The notes below the pieces were generated by a model, which had not been told where the DNA came from, did no database searches, and saw only the letters and a program-made list of their open reading frames with translations. This document shows, piece by piece, positions 7,740-14,540 of a stretch of 17,087 bases of DNA. Position 1 is the stretch's first letter, and every line of letters starts with the position of its first letter. Where the stretch lies: the NCBI GenBank assembly GCA_002382525.1, contig DFYA01000320.1, forward strand, positions 23,709 to 40,795, given 5' to 3'. Made by a program: the position numbers and the translations under genes. Source of the stretch: Opitutaceae bacterium UBA4094 (GTDB taxonomy: Bacteria > Verrucomicrobiota > Verrucomicrobiia > Opitutales > Opitutaceae).

Positions 7740-8807
7740 ATGTCAAAATACCAAGCGCCCGCCTTTCTCGTTGATCTCCTCCACGCCCGCTCCCCCTCCG
7801 GCGCGGAGTTCGAGGCCCAGAAGGTCTTCGACCACTACGTCAAACCCGCCGCCCACGCCTACGACAAAGACGCGATGGGCAACCGCATCGCCACCCTCAA
7901 CCCCAAAGGCGATCCCGTGCTCATGCTCGCCGGCCACATGGACGAGCTCGGCCTCATCATCACTTTCGTCAACAAAGACGGCTTCCTCTACTTCGACACG
8001 ATTGGCGGCCACGACCTCAGCATTATCTCCGGCCGCCGCGTCGTCATTCAGACCTCCAACGGACCAGTCAAGGGCGTCACCGGCAAACGCGCGATTCACC
8101 TGATGGACGAGGAAGACCGCAAGAAGGTCCCCAAGAAACACGAGATCTGGATCGACATCGGCGCCCGCTCAAAAAAAGAAGCGCTCGACCGCGTCTCCAT
8201 CGGCGACACCGCCACCTACGACCACGAGTTCGAGTTGATCCACGGCAGCATCGGCACCGCCCGCGCCTTCGACAACAAAGTCGGAGCCTACGTCGTGGGC
8301 GAAACGTTGATCCGTCTCGCCAAAGAGAAAAAGAAACTCGCCGCCAAACTCGTTTCGGTCGCCACCGCGCAAGAGGAGATCGGCACCCGCGGCGCGATCA
8401 CCGCCGCGTATGCGGTCAATCCACACGTCGCCCTCGCCGTCGATGTGGGCCACGCGACCGACCACCCCGATTGCGACCAGCGCAAATACGGCGAAACCCA
8501 ACTCGGCGGAGGCCCGATCATCTGCCGCGGCCCCAACATCAACCCGAAGGTTTTCGATCGCTTGGTGAAGGCCGCGAAGAAGCTCAAGATCCCGTATCAA
8601 CTCGAAGCCGATCCGCGCCCGACCGGCACCGACGCCCGCGCAATCCAGGTCGGTCGCGGCGGCATTGCCACGGGCTTGGTGAGTATCCCGCTGCGCTACA
8701 TGCACACGCCGAGCGAGATCGTGGACCTCGAAGACGTGGAGCGCACCGTGCAGCTCTTCGTCGAGTTCGCCCTCGGCATGGAAAAAGGCGACTACCTCCA
8801 CTGGTAA
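7740..8807 (+). CDS. M42 family metallopeptidase (glutamyl aminopeptidase/endoglucanase-type)
   Basis: A 355-residue cytosolic di-zinc aminopeptidase of clan MH, expected to trim N-terminal residues from peptides as a large oligomer. All metal and catalytic positions are visible: His66 and Asp68 in 'AGHMDELGL', the bridging Asp178 in 'RAFDNKVGAY', catalytic Glu212 and zinc ligand Glu213 in 'ATAQEEIGTRGA', Asp235 in 'AVDVGHATD', and His322 in 'YMHTPSE'. Length matches the family (about 340-360). The ATG at 7740 is chosen because the upstream in-frame part (from 7644) would translate the terminator and the 9-bp repeat. The leader is pyrimidine-rich (CATCCCTTTTCATCCC) with no Shine-Dalgarno site. 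It is monocistronic, bounded by a terminator upstream and a convergent gene downstream. Confidence 0.94.
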   Translation: MSKYQAPAFLVDLLHARSPSGAEFEAQKVFDHYVKPAAHAYDKDAMGNRIATLNPKGDPVLMLAGHMDELGLIITFVNKDGFLYFDTIGGHDLSIISGRRVVIQTSNGPVKGVTGKRAIHLMDEEDRKKVPKKHEIWIDIGARSKKEALDRVSIGDTATYDHEFELIHGSIGTARAFDNKVGAYVVGETLIRLAKEKKKLAAKLVSVATAQEEIGTRGAITAAYAVNPHVALAVDVGHATDHPDCDQRKYGETQLGGGPIICRGPNINPKVFDRLVKAAKKLKIPYQLEADPRPTGTDARAIQVGRGGIATGLVSIPLRYMHTPSEIVDLEDVERTVQLFVEFALGMEKGDYLHW

Positions 8808-8813
8808 AACCAC

Positions 8814-8838
8814 ATGGAGTGCGGCGAGTTCTCGCCGC
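8814..8838. repeat. ATGGAG-hairpin element, copy 1
   Basis: ATGGAGT (8814-8820) is followed by a 7-bp hairpin: GCGGCGA (8821-8827), loop GTTC, TCGCCGC (8832-8838). An inverted relative occurs at 15430-15455 (ATGGAG plus CGGCGACG/CGTCGCCG). There is no T-tract, so a repeat is a better reading than an intrinsic terminator, although it sits at the 3' end of the peptidase gene. Confidence 0.5.
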
Positions 8839-8872
8839 GATGGACGATGTGACTCGTCACATCGCCCATCGC
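8837..8872. repeat. Long inverted repeat between convergent genes
   Basis: GCGATGG-A-CGATGTGA (8837-8852) and TCACATCG-C-CCATCGC (8857-8872) form 16-position arms with a single A/C mismatch around the 4-nt loop CTCG. The arm ends directly before the stop codon of the minus-strand oxidoreductase (8873-8875). It could act as a bidirectional transcription or RNA-decay barrier, or be part of a REP element joined to 8814-8838. There is no flanking T-tract on either strand. Confidence 0.6.
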
Positions 8873-10333
8873 TCAACCCGCCGTCGTCGGCGCCGCCCCC
8901 TGCTGCTTCATCGCGAACAGATACTTGTCGATCTTGTTCGCGGTGATGACCCCGTAGTTAATCGTCCCCAACCAGCCCGACATGATGATGCCCACGCTGC
9001 CGGCATGGAAGAGGCCGGGAAGCTTTTCGGAAAGGTTCATCGAAACAGGAAGCCCCTCGAACTTCGTGCCGAACGAGGTGCCTTGGAAGTGCGTGGTGTA
9101 GCGCTCGATCGTGCGCGGAGTCGCCGCTTCCTTCCAATCGATCTTCGCACGCACGTCGGGGATGTATTTCTCCAGCGCTACGATGCTCTCTTCGATCATG
9201 CGCTCCTTGTTCGTCTCGTAGTCCGCCTCGGAGAGCGTATTCCAATCTGGATACCGACCGTTGAGTGACGCGACGACCGTGTAGCGATCCGAACCCGGAC
9301 GCGTGTCGGGATAATACACCGAGAACGTGCGGCTGGTCGTGTGCAACGCGGTGAGTTCTTCGTTGCTGTATTCGGGCGCTTCCGACGTGAACACAAGGTC
9401 GCCGATATGCGGGATCGACTCGCCTTTGCGGATGCCGAGATACACCTGACACGAGCTGGTGTTGATGCGCACCGCCTTGGCCTGCTCGACGAAATCGGCG
9501 GGGAAGTTTTCTTCACCCGCGAGGCGAAAGATCGTGTTCTTAATATTCGCGTTGGAGAGCACCGCCTTGGCGCGGATCACGCGGCCGTTTTTGGCGACGA
9601 TGCCGCAGGCGACCTTTTGGCCGTCGCGTTCTTCCACCAGGACTTTTTCAACGAGGACCTTCTTGCGCAGCTCGACGCCGTTTTTGCGGAGTTCGTCGGC
9701 CATCTTTTCGATGAGCACGTCGGAGCCGCCTTGGAACGTATAGACGCCAGCGCCCATGAAGTTGGAGAACACGATGCCGAAGGTGATCGCAGGGTCGTCG
9801 AAGTTGGAACCGTTGGCGTAGGAGATCGGCTCCATCAGCAAGCGGTGAACGTCGGGCCGACCCGGGAAAAAGCGATTGAACATCTCACCCGTGGTCTCGG
9901 GGTTGTTGTCGTAGTAGTTCATCGCCCGCAGGTGGTCGTAGAACGCCTCGACCTGCTCGCGCGACAGCTTGAACTGCTCGACCAAGACCCGCGTGTAGTC
10001 TTCGCGTGTGAACGTGGTCCACACGTCCATTTGCGGGTTCACGAAACGCACGTCTTTAAGCTGGTGAATCGAGTCGGCGATTTCCTTGGTCCAGTAGCGT
10101 CGGCAACTCTTGATCATGCCGCTGGGGAAACCGTGCAGCGAGATGTCGAAGATGTGTCCGCCCTTGCGCGTAAACCAGGTGGCGAGTCCGCCGAATTGGT
10201 AATGGTGCTCTAGCAGGAGGACTTTGTGCCCTGCCTTCGCGAGCACGTTGGCGCCGGTCATGCCGCCGAGGCCGGAGCCAATGACGATCACGTCGTATTC
10301 ATCTGCGACACCTTTGAGCCAGTCGTAAGCCAT
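8873..10333 (-). CDS. Phytoene desaturase/CrtISO-like FAD-dependent oxidoreductase
   Basis: A 486-residue flavoprotein of the carotenoid desaturase/isomerase and retinol-saturase superfamily. The FAD-binding motif 'DVIVIGSGLGGMTGANVLAKAG' is at 14-35 (GxGxxG with the Glu42 ribose-binding residue in 'LLLEHHYQFGG'). The C-terminal cofactor-binding signature is 'LPGLFHAGSVGIIMSGWLG' (438-456), followed by 'NYGVITANKI'. Members act on isoprenoid or other polyunsaturated substrates. No phytoene synthase or other carotenoid gene is visible nearby, so a carotenoid role is only one option. Length fits CrtI/CrtISO (about 490-510). The ATG at 10333 has a pyrimidine-rich leader and no Shine-Dalgarno site. 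It ends against the long inverted repeat facing the M42 gene. Confidence 0.85.
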   Translation of the reverse strand: MAYDWLKGVADEYDVIVIGSGLGGMTGANVLAKAGHKVLLLEHHYQFGGLATWFTRKGGHIFDISLHGFPSGMIKSCRRYWTKEIADSIHQLKDVRFVNPQMDVWTTFTREDYTRVLVEQFKLSREQVEAFYDHLRAMNYYDNNPETTGEMFNRFFPGRPDVHRLLMEPISYANGSNFDDPAITFGIVFSNFMGAGVYTFQGGSDVLIEKMADELRKNGVELRKKVLVEKVLVEERDGQKVACGIVAKNGRVIRAKAVLSNANIKNTIFRLAGEENFPADFVEQAKAVRINTSSCQVYLGIRKGESIPHIGDLVFTSEAPEYSNEELTALHTTSRTFSVYYPDTRPGSDRYTVVASLNGRYPDWNTLSEADYETNKERMIEESIVALEKYIPDVRAKIDWKEAATPRTIERYTTHFQGTSFGTKFEGLPVSMNLSEKLPGLFHAGSVGIIMSGWLGTINYGVITANKIDKYLFAMKQQGAAPTTAG

Positions 10334-10473
10334 GAGGGAAAAGAGGAGGAGTGAAGGCGCGAAGTCGCCGGGCGCAAGGGGGTTTTACGAATGGCGCTGG
10401 GGCAAAGACGTGGCACTGAGCGTGAGCTGCGAGAATTTCAGCCCGCCGCGTCACTGACCTCACGTTCGAGGCC

Positions 10474-10511
10474 AAAAACAAAAAGCCGCGCTCCGGTTGA
10501 GGAGCGCGGCT
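10474..10511 (-). terminator. Rho-independent terminator of the zinc peptidase gene
   Basis: A perfect 11-bp stem (10484-10494 with 10501-10511) encloses a 6-nt loop. Read on the minus strand, the stem is AGCCGCGCTCC/GGAGCGCGGCT followed by TTTTTGTTTTT. It lies 34 bp after the minus-strand stop at 10546, so it ends the zinc peptidase transcript and separates it from the next minus-strand gene. Confidence 0.9.
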
Positions 10512-10545
10512 GGATTTGAAAGCGTTCGCAGAATGCGCTCGCCCA

Positions 10546-11244
10546 TCAATCGCGGCGTCCGCCGGCGATGATCATGAGGATGTGCAGCAACGAACCAAGT
10601 GCGGCGACGAACGCGGCGACATAGGTAAGCGCGGCGGCATCGAGCGTCTCATTCGCGCCCTTGATCTCGTCTTGGTCGAGAATGCCGAGGGTCACGAGCT
10701 GGGCCTTGGCGCGACGGCTGGCGTCGAATTCAACCGGCAGGGTCACCAGTTGGAACAGCACGATGACTCCGAGCGCGATCGCGCCGATGTAGAGCAGGTT
10801 CATACCGAGAGCGGAGCCCGCGTAGGCGAATAGCAAGATACCGGCGATGATAACGTAGTTCGAGATGCTTGCCGCAATCTGCGTGGCGGGCGCGAGCGTC
10901 TGGCGCACGTTCATCATGGCGTAGCCGACTTTGTGCTGAATAGCGTGGCCGGCTTCGTGCGCGGCGACGCCGAGGGCCGCGAGGCTGGTGCCGTTGTAGT
11001 TCAACTCGGACAACGCCAGACGCCGGTTGATCGGGTCATAGTGGTCGGTGAGTTGGCCGGGCACCTGCACGATCTGCACGTTGGTGATGCCGGCGGAGCG
11101 CATCACCGCGTCGGCGGCTTCCCGCCCGGTGATGCGGCCGCGAGACGGTATCCGCACGTTCTTGTTATAGGCGCTCTGCACACGCATCTGCGCGTAGAGG
11201 CCGAACAGCATGGGAACGATGATAAGGACAATCCAGATGAGCAT
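10546..11244 (-). CDS. YugP-type membrane zinc metallopeptidase (PF04298 family)
   Basis: A 232-residue membrane protein. An N-terminal transmembrane helix ('LIWIVLIIVPMLFGLYAQM', 2-20) precedes a cytoplasmic or periplasmic region. The zinc-binding, catalytic HEAGH is at 96-100 in 'GVAAHEAGHAIQH', and hydrophobic helices follow at about 128-148, 149-169 and 204-227. 'LPVEFDASRRAKAQL' (169-183) carries Glu172, the likely third zinc ligand of this family. Family members are common, conserved across bacteria and of poorly known substrate. The ATG at 11244 is chosen because the family starts directly with this helix; an in-frame extension to 11370 would add 42 unrelated residues. It has its own terminator and is monocistronic. 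Confidence 0.9.
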   Translation of the reverse strand: MLIWIVLIIVPMLFGLYAQMRVQSAYNKNVRIPSRGRITGREAADAVMRSAGITNVQIVQVPGQLTDHYDPINRRLALSELNYNGTSLAALGVAAHEAGHAIQHKVGYAMMNVRQTLAPATQIAASISNYVIIAGILLFAYAGSALGMNLLYIGAIALGVIVLFQLVTLPVEFDASRRAKAQLVTLGILDQDEIKGANETLDAAALTYVAAFVAALGSLLHILMIIAGGRRD

Positions 11245-11373
11245 GGTTGAAGGGAGTTGAATGCGAATGAATAAACCGAGGTCGAGACGCGTTTCAACCG
11301 GGACACGGCGAAACGACGCGTGTTCAAAAACATTCACCCGCAAGCGCTCGCAAGTGAAAGCGGCGGACATAGA

Positions 11374-11407
11374 AACGCCGGGGCGATTTATAAACCGCGC
11401 CGGCGTT
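11374..11407. other. Inverted repeat between Gfo/Idh and zinc peptidase genes
   Basis: AACGCCGG (11374-11381) and CCGGCGTT (11400-11407) pair perfectly, with three more inner GCG/CGC pairs after one mismatch, around an A+T-rich loop (ATTTATAAAC). It lies 36 bp after the minus-strand stop of the Gfo/Idh gene. Only a short TTTC follows on the minus strand, so it is at best a weak terminator. The rest of this 198-bp gap shows no gene or convincing promoter. Confidence 0.35.
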
Positions 11408-11442
11408 GTGCGAACAGGAGACGCGGGCTTCGCCGCAAAGAC

Positions 11443-12597
11443 TTAGCCAAGCTTCGGCACATCGATCCACTTACGCTGAGCCCAGGACTCGAGTCCGAGT
11501 TCGGCGAGCTGCACGCCCTTGGCGCCTTGGAGCAAGTTCCAAGGGAACGGCTCGTTCTTCACCACGTGGCGGAGGAAGAGTTCCCATTGGACCTTGAAGG
11601 CATTGTCATAAACCGCGTTCGACGGAACGCGGGTCCAGCCGTCCTTGTAGTCGATCGGGCTGTCGATGTCGGGATTCCAGGTGCAACGCGGCGTGGCTGC
11701 GAGTGCTTGGGCTTTGCAATCGCGAAGACCGGCGACGGCGGAACCGTGGGTGCCGTCCACTTGCAGCGTGAGGAGATCGTCGCGGTCAACGCGCACCGCC
11801 CAAGAGGAGTTGAAGTGGCAGATCACGCCGTTCTCCAATTCGAAGGTCGCGTAGGCAGCGTCGTCGGCGGTGCACTTGTATTTCTTGCCGGCTTCGTCCC
11901 AACGCTCGGGGATATGGGTCGCGCCCAAGCAGGAGAGGCTCTTCACCTCGCCGAAGAGGTTCTGGATGACATACTGCCAGTGGCAGAGCATATCGACGAT
12001 GATGCCGCCGTCGTCTTCCTTGCGGTAGTTCCAAGACGGACGCTGGAGTTTCTCGTATTCACCAGTGAATACCCAGTAGCCGAACTCGCCGCGCACGGAG
12101 AGGATCTTGCCGAAGAAGCCGGTATCGATGAGATACTTCAGCTTGAGCAGGCCAGGCAGCCAGAGCTTGTCCTGCACGACGCCGTTCTTGAGGCCGGCGG
12201 CGGTGACTTCCTTATAGAGCTTGAGCGCTTCTTCGGAGGTCGTGGCGGTGGGCTTTTCGCAGTAGATGTGCTTGCCGGCCTTGATGGCCTTGCGCACGCC
12301 CGTGGGGCGCTGACCGGTGAGGGTCGAATCGAAATAGATGATGTTGCTCGGATCGGCCAAGGCGGAGTCGAGGTTAGTCGTGATGCGGTCCTCGGGAAGA
12401 CCGGCGCGCACGGCGAGCGCGGCGAGCTTGGAGGCGCTGCGGCCCACCAAGATGGGGTCGGGCATGATCGTCTCGTCGTCGGACAGCTTGATGCCGCCTT
12501 GGGCGATGATCGCCGCGATGGAGCGCAGCAGATGCTGGTTGGTGCCCATGCGGCCGGTGACGCCGTTCATGATGATGCCGACTTTGTGTGTGGTCAT
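11443..12597 (-). CDS. Gfo/Idh/MocA family NAD(P)-dependent oxidoreductase
   Basis: A 384-residue dehydrogenase-type protein. The N-terminal Rossmann fold has a DapB-like glycine motif in 'VGIIMNGVTGRMGTNQHLL' (6-24), and the family hallmark 'EKP' is at 114-116 in 'GKHIYCEKPTATT'. The C-terminal domain carries 'DDGGIIVDMLCHWQYV' (195-210), where Asp202 and His206 occupy the usual catalytic Asp-x3-His spacing. Such enzymes oxidise or reduce sugars, inositols or sugar acids with NAD(P). The extended segment after the dinucleotide motif (about 35-50) is longer than in the simplest members. The ATG at 12597 begins 9 residues before the glycine motif; an in-frame ATG at 12636 overlaps the best -10 candidate, so I prefer 12597. 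It is divergent from an AraC regulator. Substrate unknown. Confidence 0.9.
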   Translation of the reverse strand: MTTHKVGIIMNGVTGRMGTNQHLLRSIAAIIAQGGIKLSDDETIMPDPILVGRSASKLAALAVRAGLPEDRITTNLDSALADPSNIIYFDSTLTGQRPTGVRKAIKAGKHIYCEKPTATTSEEALKLYKEVTAAGLKNGVVQDKLWLPGLLKLKYLIDTGFFGKILSVRGEFGYWVFTGEYEKLQRPSWNYRKEDDGGIIVDMLCHWQYVIQNLFGEVKSLSCLGATHIPERWDEAGKKYKCTADDAAYATFELENGVICHFNSSWAVRVDRDDLLTLQVDGTHGSAVAGLRDCKAQALAATPRCTWNPDIDSPIDYKDGWTRVPSNAVYDNAFKVQWELFLRHVVKNEPFPWNLLQGAKGVQLAELGLESWAQRKWIDVPKLG

Positions 12598-12631
12598 GGT
12601 GGTAAAATACGGATTGCTGGAGGTGCGGTTC

Positions 12632-12637
12632 ATCATA
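12632..12637 (-). promoter_or_regulatory. Candidate -10 element for the Gfo/Idh gene
   Basis: On the minus strand this reads TATGAT, one mismatch from the sigma-70 consensus, about 35 bp upstream of the chosen ATG. No good -35 hexamer stands at 17 bp, so a regulator-dependent promoter is plausible. It is weak evidence on its own. Confidence 0.3.
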
Positions 12638-12676
12638 CGCGCAACCCGGTCTTGCGGTTAGAACGAAGCCGACCTT

Positions 12677-12709
12677 TGCTAGCACCAACACGACCCAACC
12701 GATGCTAGC
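12677..12709. promoter_or_regulatory. Paired TGCTAGC motif in the divergent AraC/Gfo gap
   Basis: The palindrome TGCTAGCA (12677-12684) is repeated as TGCTAGC at 12703-12709, a 26-bp offset, the second copy covering the AraC start codon. AraC-family proteins often bind paired sites two to three helical turns apart. The motif is short and could be chance; the link to the adjacent regulator is inference. Confidence 0.25.
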
Positions 12710-13469
12710 CTGGAGCCCCATCCTCATTCAAAAAATCGAAATTCAGGCGCTCGGTTTTGTGCTGCGCAAGCTGCAGCTCAATCGCCACCGCGAAGCCGAG
12801 GTCGCCGAGCACACGCACGACTATACGCAGCTGATCCTGTATTTGTCCGGCGAGGGCTGGCAGACGCTCAAAGGTCGCAAACGCGACGCGCACGCCGGCG
12901 ACCTGTTTGTGATTCCCCCCGGCATGCCCCACGGTTTTCTTCAGCAAGGCGGCAGTCGCCCGCTCTGTCTCGTCCTCGACTACGACATGAAAGACCGCGA
13001 CCGCACCCGCAGCGGCCATCGGCGTCTCCCGCAAAGCACGCTTAACGAACTTCACGACTTGCTCGCGCGCGTGCCGCGCAAAGGCCGGCTCACGTTGTCC
13101 GACTATCCGCCGATCATCGCGGTGATCGCCCGATTGCTCGAGGCATCCCCCGCGCAAGCCGCCCCGGCCGGACCAGTCCCGCTGTTCGAGCGGGTGAGCG
13201 CGTTGCTGCGCACCCCGGCTCCGCTGGCGACCGTGGCACGCGAAACCGGTTATCAACCCGATTACCTCAATCGAAAATTGAAACGCGAAACCGGCGTGGG
13301 CCTGCGTGCGTTGCGGGACCGACTACGCCTGGAGGCGGCGCAAAACTCGTTGCGCAGCGACGCCAGCATCGCCGACGCCGCCGCGCGCGCAGGGTTTGAC
13401 GATCCCAACTACTTCGCCCGCTGGTTCCGTAAACAGACCGGACGCACGCCGAGCGAGTGGCGGCGCTGA
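12702..13469 (+). CDS. AraC-family transcriptional regulator
   Basis: A 255-residue regulator with an N-terminal cupin sensor ('AEHTHDYTQLILYLSGEGWQ', 35-54; 'GDLFVIPPGMPHGF', 66-79) and a C-terminal two-helix-turn-helix AraC DNA-binding domain (about 160-255). The second HTH signature is clear: 'SIADAAARAGFDDPNYFARW' (222-241), then 'FRKQTGRTPSEWR'. The first HTH is 'LATVARETGYQPDYLNRKLK'. The domain order is that of sugar-responsive regulators. It is transcribed away from the Gfo/Idh gene, with 104 bp between the two start codons, so it may control that gene and itself. The upstream sequence is 'GACCCAACCG' with no Shine-Dalgarno site. Ligand unknown. Confidence 0.92.
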   Translation: MLAWSPILIQKIEIQALGFVLRKLQLNRHREAEVAEHTHDYTQLILYLSGEGWQTLKGRKRDAHAGDLFVIPPGMPHGFLQQGGSRPLCLVLDYDMKDRDRTRSGHRRLPQSTLNELHDLLARVPRKGRLTLSDYPPIIAVIARLLEASPAQAAPAGPVPLFERVSALLRTPAPLATVARETGYQPDYLNRKLKRETGVGLRALRDRLRLEAAQNSLRSDASIADAAARAGFDDPNYFARWFRKQTGRTPSEWRR

Positions 13470-13524
13470 GTCGGAGAACGTATCCGCTATTGCCTGCCAT
13501 GGGCTGATGAGGTTCCCGTGACTC

Positions 13525-13851
13525 ATGTCTAATCCCGCCTGCCCTGCCTGCACCATGGACGACGTGCTCAGCCACCCCGAGCACTGGGAGTGTGCGACCT
13601 GCGGCCATGAATGGCCCAAAGAAGAAGCACTTGAAAGCGGCCGTGTGGTGAAGGACGCCCACGGCAACGTGCTCGTCGAGGGCGACAGCGTGACGCTCAT
13701 CAAAGATCTCAAACTCGGCGGCGGCTCCCAAGTGCTCAAAGCCGGGACGAAAGCAAAAAACATCCGCCTCACCGCCGGCGATCACGAGATCGACTGCAAG
13801 ATCGAGGGCGTCGCCATCGCACTCAAAGCCTGTTTTGTGAAGAAGGCGTAA
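13525..13851 (+). CDS. yjdM: YjdM/PhnA family zinc-ribbon protein
   Basis: A 108-residue protein matching the YjdM (old name PhnA) family. An N-terminal zinc ribbon with two CX2C pairs ('CPAC' at 6-9, 'CATCG' at 23-27) precedes the compact C-terminal domain: 'VVKDAHGNVLVEGDSVTLIK' (41-60), 'DLKLGGGSQVLKAGTKAKNI' and 'EIDCKIEGVAIALKACFVKK'. Despite the old name, the family is not part of C-P lyase, and its cellular role is unsettled. Length is typical (about 110). A weak GAGG sits about 12 nt before the ATG. It is preceded by a 55-bp gap from the AraC gene on the same strand and followed by a 151-bp repeat-like gap. Confidence 0.93.
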   Translation: MSNPACPACTMDDVLSHPEHWECATCGHEWPKEEALESGRVVKDAHGNVLVEGDSVTLIKDLKLGGGSQVLKAGTKAKNIRLTAGDHEIDCKIEGVAIALKACFVKKA

Positions 13852-13856
13852 GTCTG

Positions 13857-13975
13857 CAGCGCGAGCGGGTTCGTCGTCGGCGCACCACGGCGGACCTCCG
13901 GTAGTCACAACGACGGGAGCACAAAGCCCGCCCTCGGAGAAATGCTGGAATGGCCGTAGGGCCGTTGTGCGTGTC
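13857..13975. repeat. Repeat-like structured intergenic segment
   Basis: The 151-bp gap between yjdM and the Gre-like gene has no coding signal and several short inverted repeats. CACAACG (13906-13912) pairs with CGTTGTG (13963-13969), and CGGG/CCCG arms flank AGCACAAAG (13914-13930). GGCC-GTAG-GGCC (13952-13963) is a small hairpin. The whole has the look of a compound REP/BIME-type element. I find no second full copy in the window, so this is only a candidate. Confidence 0.35.
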
Positions 13976-14002
13976 ATGCTGCTGCACTACAATGCCCGCG
14001 TT

Positions 14003-14509
14003 ATGAGCAAAGCATTTGTCCGCGAAGACGAGATCGGGCTCGACCCCGTGATTCGTCGCCCCTCGTCGTCCTTGGCGGCCGGGGAAAAAAACTACCTCAC
14101 CCCCGCCGGAGCGCATCGTTTGCGCGAGGCGGTGGCTGAGTTGAAGCATGAGCGGATTGCCTTGGCATCCCCGCCCATTTCTACGGACGCCAGAAATGAA
14201 CTTCGCGAGATCGATCATCGACTCGATTACCTCGAACAAAGTCTCCGCAGCGCCGAGATCATTCCGGTCCCGGAACGGCCTTGGGACGTCGTTCGCTTCG
14301 GCGCGACGGTGGTTGTCCGCGACAGCGATGGTGAAGAGTCACGCTACCATATCGTGGGCGTAGACGAGGCCGACCTCCTCCCGGACTCCATCAGCTGGCG
14401 TTCGCCCGTCGCGCGCGCGCTGCTTCAATCGCGACTTGGCGAGCGCGTGACTGTGGATGCACCCGGCGGTCGCAACCGCCTGGAGATCCTCTCGATTTCG
14501 TATGACTAA
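14003..14509 (+). CDS. GreA/GreB-like transcription factor, short coiled coil
   Basis: A 168-residue Gre-family protein. The N-terminus 'MSKAFVREDE' and linker lead to 'NYLTPAGAHRLREAVAELKH' (30-49), which corresponds to the first coiled-coil helix of GreA/GreB, and 'LREIDHRLDYLEQSLRSAEI' (67-86), the second. The C-terminal FKBP-like, RNA-polymerase-binding domain follows: 'VRFGATVVVRDSDGEESRY' (97-115), 'IVGVDEAD', 'SPVARALLQSRLGERVTV'. Between the helices it has only 'ASPPISTDARNEL' where E. coli GreB has the longer 'GDRSENADYQYNK' tip, so the transcript-cleavage acids appear to be missing. It should bind the RNA polymerase secondary channel. The ATG at 14003 is preferred over a GTG at 13967 inside the repeat-like gap. 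It is monocistronic. Confidence 0.85.
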   Translation: MSKAFVREDEIGLDPVIRRPSSSLAAGEKNYLTPAGAHRLREAVAELKHERIALASPPISTDARNELREIDHRLDYLEQSLRSAEIIPVPERPWDVVRFGATVVVRDSDGEESRYHIVGVDEADLLPDSISWRSPVARALLQSRLGERVTVDAPGGRNRLEILSISYD

Positions 14510-14518
14510 ACTGAATAC

Positions 14519-14540
14519 GAGCGCTGCGGCCACCGCGCTC
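14519..14540. other. Small hairpin between convergent genes
   Basis: GAGCGC (14519-14524) pairs with GCGCTC (14535-14540) around a 10-nt loop. It fills the 29-bp gap between the Gre-like stop and the convergent TVP38-type stop. There is no T-tract, so any terminator role is weak. Confidence 0.3.

Noticed and set aside
8169..8876. Minus-strand open frame (235 codons) opposite the M42 gene
   Set aside because: It is a shadow of a gene with all metal ligands visible, and its start lies in the next gene's stop region.
9341..10213. Plus-strand open frame (290 codons) inside the CrtI-like gene
   Set aside because: It is antisense to the FAD-binding protein; its Val/Asp/His/Glu-rich translation is typical of a shadow frame.
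10334..10473. Promoter for the CrtI-like gene (TTTGCC...TAAAAC on the minus strand)
   Set aside because: The hexamers are poor and only 13 bp apart, so I do not call a promoter; the stretch holds no other feature I can support.
11320..12708. Plus-strand open frame (462 codons) opposite the Gfo/Idh gene
   Set aside because: It mirrors the real gene and spans the promoter region and the AraC start, with no recognisable motif.
13267..13977. Minus-strand open frame (236 codons) across the AraC end, yjdM and the spacer
   Set aside because: It covers a recognised gene on the other strand plus repeat-like DNA and has no motif.
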